Source: Populus alba (Eukaryota > Streptophyta > Magnoliopsida > Malpighiales > Salicaceae). Taken from it: 64,000 bases of DNA. This document shows, one piece after another, positions 56,682 through 64,000 of this stretch; position 1 is the stretch's first letter, and each line of letters begins with the position of its first letter. The notes under the pieces are model-generated. The model was not told where the DNA came from, searched no databases, and saw only the letters and a program-made list of their open reading frames with translations. The DNA lies in contig NC_133287.1 in the NCBI RefSeq assembly GCF_005239225.2, positions 13,373,493 to 13,437,492 on the forward strand, read 5' to 3'. The translations under genes and the position numbers were made by a program.

Positions 56682-56694
56682 AGCTCTGAAACCA

Positions 56695-57003
56695 TCACTG
56701 CTGCAGGGGTTCAGGTTTGAGCATTTCTAGTATTGGCTCTTGTATTTTGGATGTTCCACATTGCTCTTTACAATTAAAACAAGTTTTGCATATGCCTAAG
56801 TTGTCTTAACATTTTCTATTGGTTCATAGGTTATGTAAAGATAACAATTACAAATTTATTTGTGATGCATTTGGATTTTGGATTCATGACAAGATCACAA
56901 GGAGTATTCTTTTCAAGGGACTGTGTAGAGCTAGCTTGTATCCTATTCCCAAATTCCGTTTACTTCACATACCTCAAAATCAGTCTGCACCACTTGTTTA
57001 GAA
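56695..57003 (+). pseudogene. Copia P protease end and pre-integrase part
   Basis: Plus-strand codons read ITAAGVQV, then (frameshifted) the SISSIGS-type segment, VLHMPKLS, VHRLCKDNNYKFICDAFGFW and ending SLYPIP, which is the stretch from copia protease to the pre-integrase domain. It continues exactly where the inverted protease at 38805 stops, but on the opposite strand. It is truncated after 57003. Confidence 0.82.
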
Positions 57004-57641
57004 GGTAAATTTGCCAAACTTCCTTTTCCAGTTTTTTATTGTTGAGGAAGCTTTGAAAAAAAGGTTCAGGCATTAGCTATAGCATGATCTGATAGCATAC
57101 TGGAAAATGCATATATATATATATATATATATATATAGTTGTAGTTACTATATATATATATAGTTGTGGCTTTAGTCAAATTTTGAAAGGTTTAATGGCA
57201 ATTTTTGCAATCAATTTTGATTTCCCCCCTTTAACTTTCATCCTTTCATATTTAATATTTGAAAGCAAAGTGCTTTTTTAGTAGTAAACGAATTAGTTCT
57301 CTCCCGCAAAAACAAAACAACAAAAAAATCTTTCTTTAAAAAATACAATTTCTATTTTAATTTGCATATGGCTAAGTCTCTCATAAATAAATTATATTTG
57401 CATAATTTATCATATTAAAAAAATCACAAAAAATAGTCTTATATATCTGCATGCATTTTGAATTTAATAATTAGCTTATTAAAGTCATGAGAACTTCACC
57501 TATATTTCAAAAATATAAAATTATCTTGTTCTTTCTTAGTATGTAGGATTACGAACTTATACGTAAGATGTATTTCCGATATTAAATTCAAAATACAAAA
57601 AATTCTACTTTAATATCGGGAATTAGGAACTTATACGTTAT
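57004..57641. other. AT-rich spacer with microsatellite
   Basis: Two (AT)n tracts at about 57110-57136 and 57150-57161 separated by AGTTGTAGTTACT. Around 57555-57640 there is an imperfect inverted repeat (ACTTATACGTAAG... with ...GGAACTTATACGT). No coding signal. Confidence 0.6.
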
Positions 57642-57816
57642 TATAGAATAGGATTCTAATATAGGATGTTGTAATCATTACAGTTACTCATGTATCTATC
57701 AGAATAGGATTCTAATATAGGATGTTGTAATCATTACAGTTACTGCAGTGTTCTACTGCCTCTATATAAATAGGAAGGTTGGCTAAGGCACAACCCAACA
57801 CATTCTATTATTCTCA
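57642..57816 (+). repeat. Copia Q 5' LTR (visible part)
   Basis: Ends TCTCA before a PBS (TGGTATCAGAGC at 57820-57831). It carries two copies of AGAATAGGATTCTAATATAG... (57646 and about 57702) and a TATATAAATA box at 57763-57772. Bases 57642-57728 recur as a perfect inverted copy at 59562-59648. The outer LTR end is uncertain. Confidence 0.7.
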
Positions 57817-57819
57817 ACT

Positions 57820-57831
57820 TGGTATCAGAGC
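57820..57831 (+). other. Copia Q primer binding site
   Basis: TGGTATCAGAGC next to the LTR end; the usual initiator-Met tRNA primer site. Confidence 0.88.
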
Positions 57832-57892
57832 TACAAAGCCCTAAAATAAATTAAACCTAATTTTCTCATAGCCTCCCAACCTCCCTTTTTCA

Positions 57893-59578
57893 ATGGAACA
57901 GCCACCACATACATCTTCAAATTCTGCAGCACCAGCAGTCCAGCTTTCTTCTTCTCCAACAGTGCAGCCCTCTTCTCTTGCAGTGCCTCCTCTACTTTCC
58001 TCTACTACGTCACCGCCTGGATTCTCCTCTGCCATGGCTGGTGAACGCCTCCTCTTGCAGCCCATGTTTGCTGCCTCTACTACCGCAAGCATTATCTCTC
58101 TTTCTCACACTCATCAAGTCATCTCCCTCAAATTAACAAACACCAATTATTTATATTGGCGTATGCAAATGCTACCTTATCTCCTAGGCCAAGGAGTTTT
58201 TGGTTTTGTTGATGGCTCCAACACATGTCCATCAACACATGTTCTTGCCCATGATGGTATCTCTCTTCAGGTAAATCCGCTTTTTCAAACCTGGAAACAA
58301 CAGGACCAACTCATTCTAAGTGCTCTTCTTTCCTCCCTATCTATGGAAGTTTTGCATCTTGTTGTTGGTTGTCAAAGTTCTTGTTTAGCTTGGGGCACTC
58401 TTGAGCGAGCTCTCGCTTCCACCTCCAACTCTCGTATTATGCAACTTCACGGCTCTCTTCAGGATCTTCGACAGGGTGATGAATCAGTAACTCAATTTAT
58501 GCAAAAAACGAAGGCCTTATTTGATGAATTGGCCGCTACTGGTCGGCCAGTTTCACTTGAAGATTTCAATTTATATGTGTTTCGTGGTCTTCGGGGAGAG
58601 TTTAAAGACTTAGTTACCAGTCTTATTACCAAGGCTGAACCTTTATCATATGCAGATCTTCACAGCCATCTCCTCACACATGAATTTCTTCACAAATCTT
58701 CTACTTCCATACATGCTCCTCTGCTGCCCACACCCAGCATTCCATCTTCTGCTCTTGTTGCACAGCGCCAGACTTTTGGCAATTTTGGCCGTAGTAGGGG
58801 CCGCTTCAACGGTGGCTGGCGTCCCAACCAGTCCAACAGCAGAGGCAACCGATTTGCTGGCTCCAGACCTGATCACCGCAGCTTCCAAAACTCCTCCTTC
58901 GGTGACAATAGGCAAGGCTCTTGGCAGCGTAATAGGGGGTAGAATCCACGCTGTCAACTGTGTCAGAATTTCGGCCATACAGCTCCCCATTGCCCTCAAT
59001 TCCAGCAACGAGGTTATGGCCAACAACCTACTGCCAACCTGGTGCAGCGCAATCTCTCCTCAACCGGTTCTGTTGATTGGTTTCCAGATACCGGTGCCAA
59101 TCAACACGTCACACCTGATCTTGCCACCTTGACCGCTTCAGAACCGTACCTTGGTAATGATAATTTGCATGTTGGTGATGGTAAGGGCCTTCCTATATCT
59201 CATCTTGGTCATACAAAAATATATACACCACATCGTTCTTTCACCTTATCTAATGTTCTTCATGTTCCTGCAATCACAAAACCTCTGCTCTCTGTTCAGA
59301 AATTTTGTCTTGATAATAATGTTTATTTTGAATTTCACCCTCGTGTGTTTTATGTCAAGGATTTCAACACCCATGAAGTCCTTCTCTCAGGTCAGAGCAA
59401 AGATGGTCTCTATGCCCTGACCAAGTCTTTTGTCACGTCAGTTCCTCAAGCCTATTGGTCTCCCTGCTCTTCTGCCTCTGCCGATTTATGGCATCGTCGA
59501 CTAGGTCATCCTACTTTACATATCTTTCAATTGTTAATCTTCAAAAATAAGATTATTTGTAACAACATCCTATATTAG
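57893..59578 (+). pseudogene. Copia Q gag-protease-pre-integrase, one TAG, truncated
   Basis: One open frame interrupted only by TAG at 58940-58942. Before it are 349 codons of gag: LTNTNYLYWRMQMLPYL (about residue 82), the UBN2-type core (WGTLERALASTSNSRIMQL, QFMQKTKALFDELAATG, FRGLRGEF) and a Gly/Arg/Asn-rich end. Directly after it, in frame, are the knuckle CQLCQNFGHTAPHC, the protease site WFPDTGANQHVT (about 59080), LSNVLHVPAITKPLLSVQKF and the pre-integrase LWHRRLGHPTLHIFQLL. Then the coding sequence stops and an inverted LTR piece follows. Integrase and RT are missing, so the element cannot move alone. Confidence 0.9.
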
Positions 59579-59648
59579 AATCCTATTCTGATAGATACAT
59601 GAGTAACTGTAATGATTACAACATCCTATATTAGAATCCTATTCTATA
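59562..59648 (-). repeat. Inverted copy of copia Q LTR segment (87 bp, perfect)
   Basis: The exact reverse complement of 57642-57728, about 25 bases after the pre-integrase codons end. The similarity continues imperfectly on the outer side (ACGT-rich bases). A normal 3' LTR would be a direct repeat. Confidence 0.92.
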
Positions 59649-60327
59649 ATATACGTAAGATGTAATTCCAATATTAAATAAAAAGATAGTTTCTTTAATT
59701 TTTATATTGATATTAAAATTGTTAGGTTTCTTACATGATAATATAAGAACCTCTTTGCTCAAAAGAATTTTTTTATTATTATAAACAGACCAACAGTGTA
59801 AAATTTTTTGAATACAATTTTTAATTGGGGACTGTTGTATTGTCTTCGTGGAAAAGGAAAGATTTTAGGAAGCCACCACCATGTGGATGGGTGAAAACAA
59901 AGAGGCTATTGTTATGGGACCCGGCAGAGCTAGGCAGCTTGATTTTGTATATATGCACGTTTTATCCATAGCTAGTGGTAATTGGCAAACGAGGAACGCA
60001 CGCATGTAACGAAATTGTTTGATTTTTATTAAAATGGTCGTGCATGACACACGGATGTGTCCTAAAATACCTTCAAATGTCTAATTTTGAAATTCTTCCA
60101 TACGATTCATTTTTTCCTCTAACCCAAAAACTTATTTTGATTATTTGAAACTTCTTAGAAATTATGAAGTAATGCGTTCTCACCAAGACAATAAAAAAAT
60201 GGAGAAAAAGATAAGCATTATGAGATAACTTTGTCAAAGTCAAAGAAATCAATATTCCTTAATTTAAACTAAAAAAAGAAAGAAAAAAAAGTCAAGAAAA
60301 TGCTGCTTGTACACGCTGGAATTGCCC
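59649..60327. other. Intergenic region upstream of the GH1 gene
   Basis: AT-rich; no coding frame above about 60 codons. It holds the GH1 promoter region; no specific element other than the TATA box is claimed. Confidence 0.6.
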
Positions 60328-60334
60328 TATAAAA
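60328..60334 (+). promoter_or_regulatory. TATA box of the GH1 gene
   Basis: TATAAAA at 60328, about 240 bases before the ATG; transcription would start near 60360. A placement by motif and distance only. Confidence 0.55.
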
Positions 60335-60503
60335 TGGCCGTTCCATCCATGCCATCTTGCATCAAATCTCTACATCAAATCTCTGTAACTCACCATCTCT
60401 CCTATCGAGGAAAAGGAAAAGCACAGAATCTCTGCCTCATTTACAAAACTTGCGTTACATTCTTTTTGTACCCAAACAAACCTCTGTTTCACACACTAAA
60501 CCC

Positions 60504-60549
60504 AAGCCTTATTTATCCAAGTGCCAAAGCCTTATTTATCCAAGTGCCA
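60504..60549 (+). repeat. 23-bp perfect tandem duplication in the GH1 leader
   Basis: Two copies (60504-60526, 60527-60549) of a 23-mer starting AAGCCTTATTTATCC, 20 bases before the start codon. An in-frame TAG at 60561-60563 lies between it and the ATG. Confidence 0.85.
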
Positions 60550-60569
60550 GCTTCAATACTTAGACTGCA

Positions 60570-63399
<2,830 letters not shown>

Positions 63400-64000
63400 A
63401 TTCCTTCGGCAGGATCTGAAGTCAAAGTTGTTAGCATCTGCAAATTGGGCTTTAACGGCTGAGAGATAGAGCTCTCAGCATTAATTAATTCAGCAGAATT
63501 TGGTCACCACTTCATTCATTCAAGGCTGTGGTTAAGAATAAAAATTCATGGTTCTGGTTTTCCTTTGTTTTGTTTAATTATGGTTTTAGAATTTAATTTG
63601 ATTATTTTACTGTTGTATCATTTTTTCATTCGATTAATATTGATTATGATTCGTTTAATAATAATACAAATCTTCTGCACCATCATTGATTATGGTTTGT
63701 TTAATATTAGTTGTTTTTTTTTCAGAAAGAAAAACGTAATATTTGACCCTAAAAAAAAATAAAAGAAATGGATGATCAATGAAAACGAATACAAATGAAA
63801 TGGACAAGCCGAAAAGACCATGAGATTGCAAAAGACAAGATATTCCTATTGATGAAATAAGGCTAGCATATTTCTATGGCAACACCAAGATATATCCTAT
63901 CAAGCAACAAATCTAGACCAAATGTGTTTGTGATTATGAAATGAATAAGCAGGTATGTCATAACCTATTTTTGGGTTATTCTTCAAATTCATCTTTTCTC
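63400..64000. other. GH1 3' UTR and downstream sequence
   Basis: An AATAAAA near 63536 may serve as poly(A) signal. Beyond it only AT-rich sequence is seen up to the window end. Confidence 0.5.

Overview
The window is repeat-rich plant nuclear DNA. It has GT-AG introns, DUF4283-type LINEs, Ty3/gypsy elements of the Tat/Ogre type, Ty1/copia elements and one family-1 glycosidase gene. The host is a eudicot, perhaps a woody one such as Salicaceae; that placement is inference from overall character only. About 59.5 kb is nested transposable elements. The only host gene I can support is a GH1 beta-glucosidase at 60570-63399 (+).

Region 1 (1-31.1 kb) is made of LINEs inside decayed gypsy elements. 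A full-length L1-type LINE (118-6348, +) sits in the 3' end of a gypsy polyprotein gene, with an 11-bp target-site duplication. A second full-length LINE (22489-28812, -) and a 276-bp 5'-truncated LINE (22048-22323, -) sit in the pol end and the LTR of another gypsy copy, with 16-bp and 13-bp duplications. A third, 5'-truncated LINE (13251-18552, -) abuts a gypsy protease remnant, and a fourth fragment (6553-7787, -) abuts a gypsy LTR. Related gypsy LTRs lie at 7788-8306, 11738-12760, 18739-19722 (a clean solo LTR inside a gag gene), 21408-22456 and 29538-30465. A 500-N gap (31100-31599) closes the region.

Region 2 (31.6-57.0 kb) is a nest of LTR elements. After a ~113-bp tandem repeat comes an old copia (-), split by a younger copia (33347-37921, -) that has lost its RT core. 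Next is a third copia, read on +, whose leader-gag-protease segment is inverted relative to its LTR and its pol. Inside that inverted segment lies a young 16.7-kb Ogre-like element (39293-55971, -) with 2.6-kb LTRs, an extra ORF1, gag-protease, a putative 212-nt intron, RT-RNase H, integrase and a minisatellite near its 3' LTR.

Region 3 (57.0-64 kb) starts with a truncated copia (57.6-59.65 kb, +) whose LTR segment recurs downstream as a perfect 87-bp inverted copy. The GH1 gene follows: eleven exons, both catalytic glutamates, but two +1 homopolymer frameshifts.

Quality note: several breaks in otherwise well-preserved ORFs (the GH1 gene, Ogre ORF1 and pol) are single extra bases in homopolymers, and LINE copy 3 differs from its relatives mostly by small insertions. 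Part of the apparent decay may be uncorrected sequencing indels.
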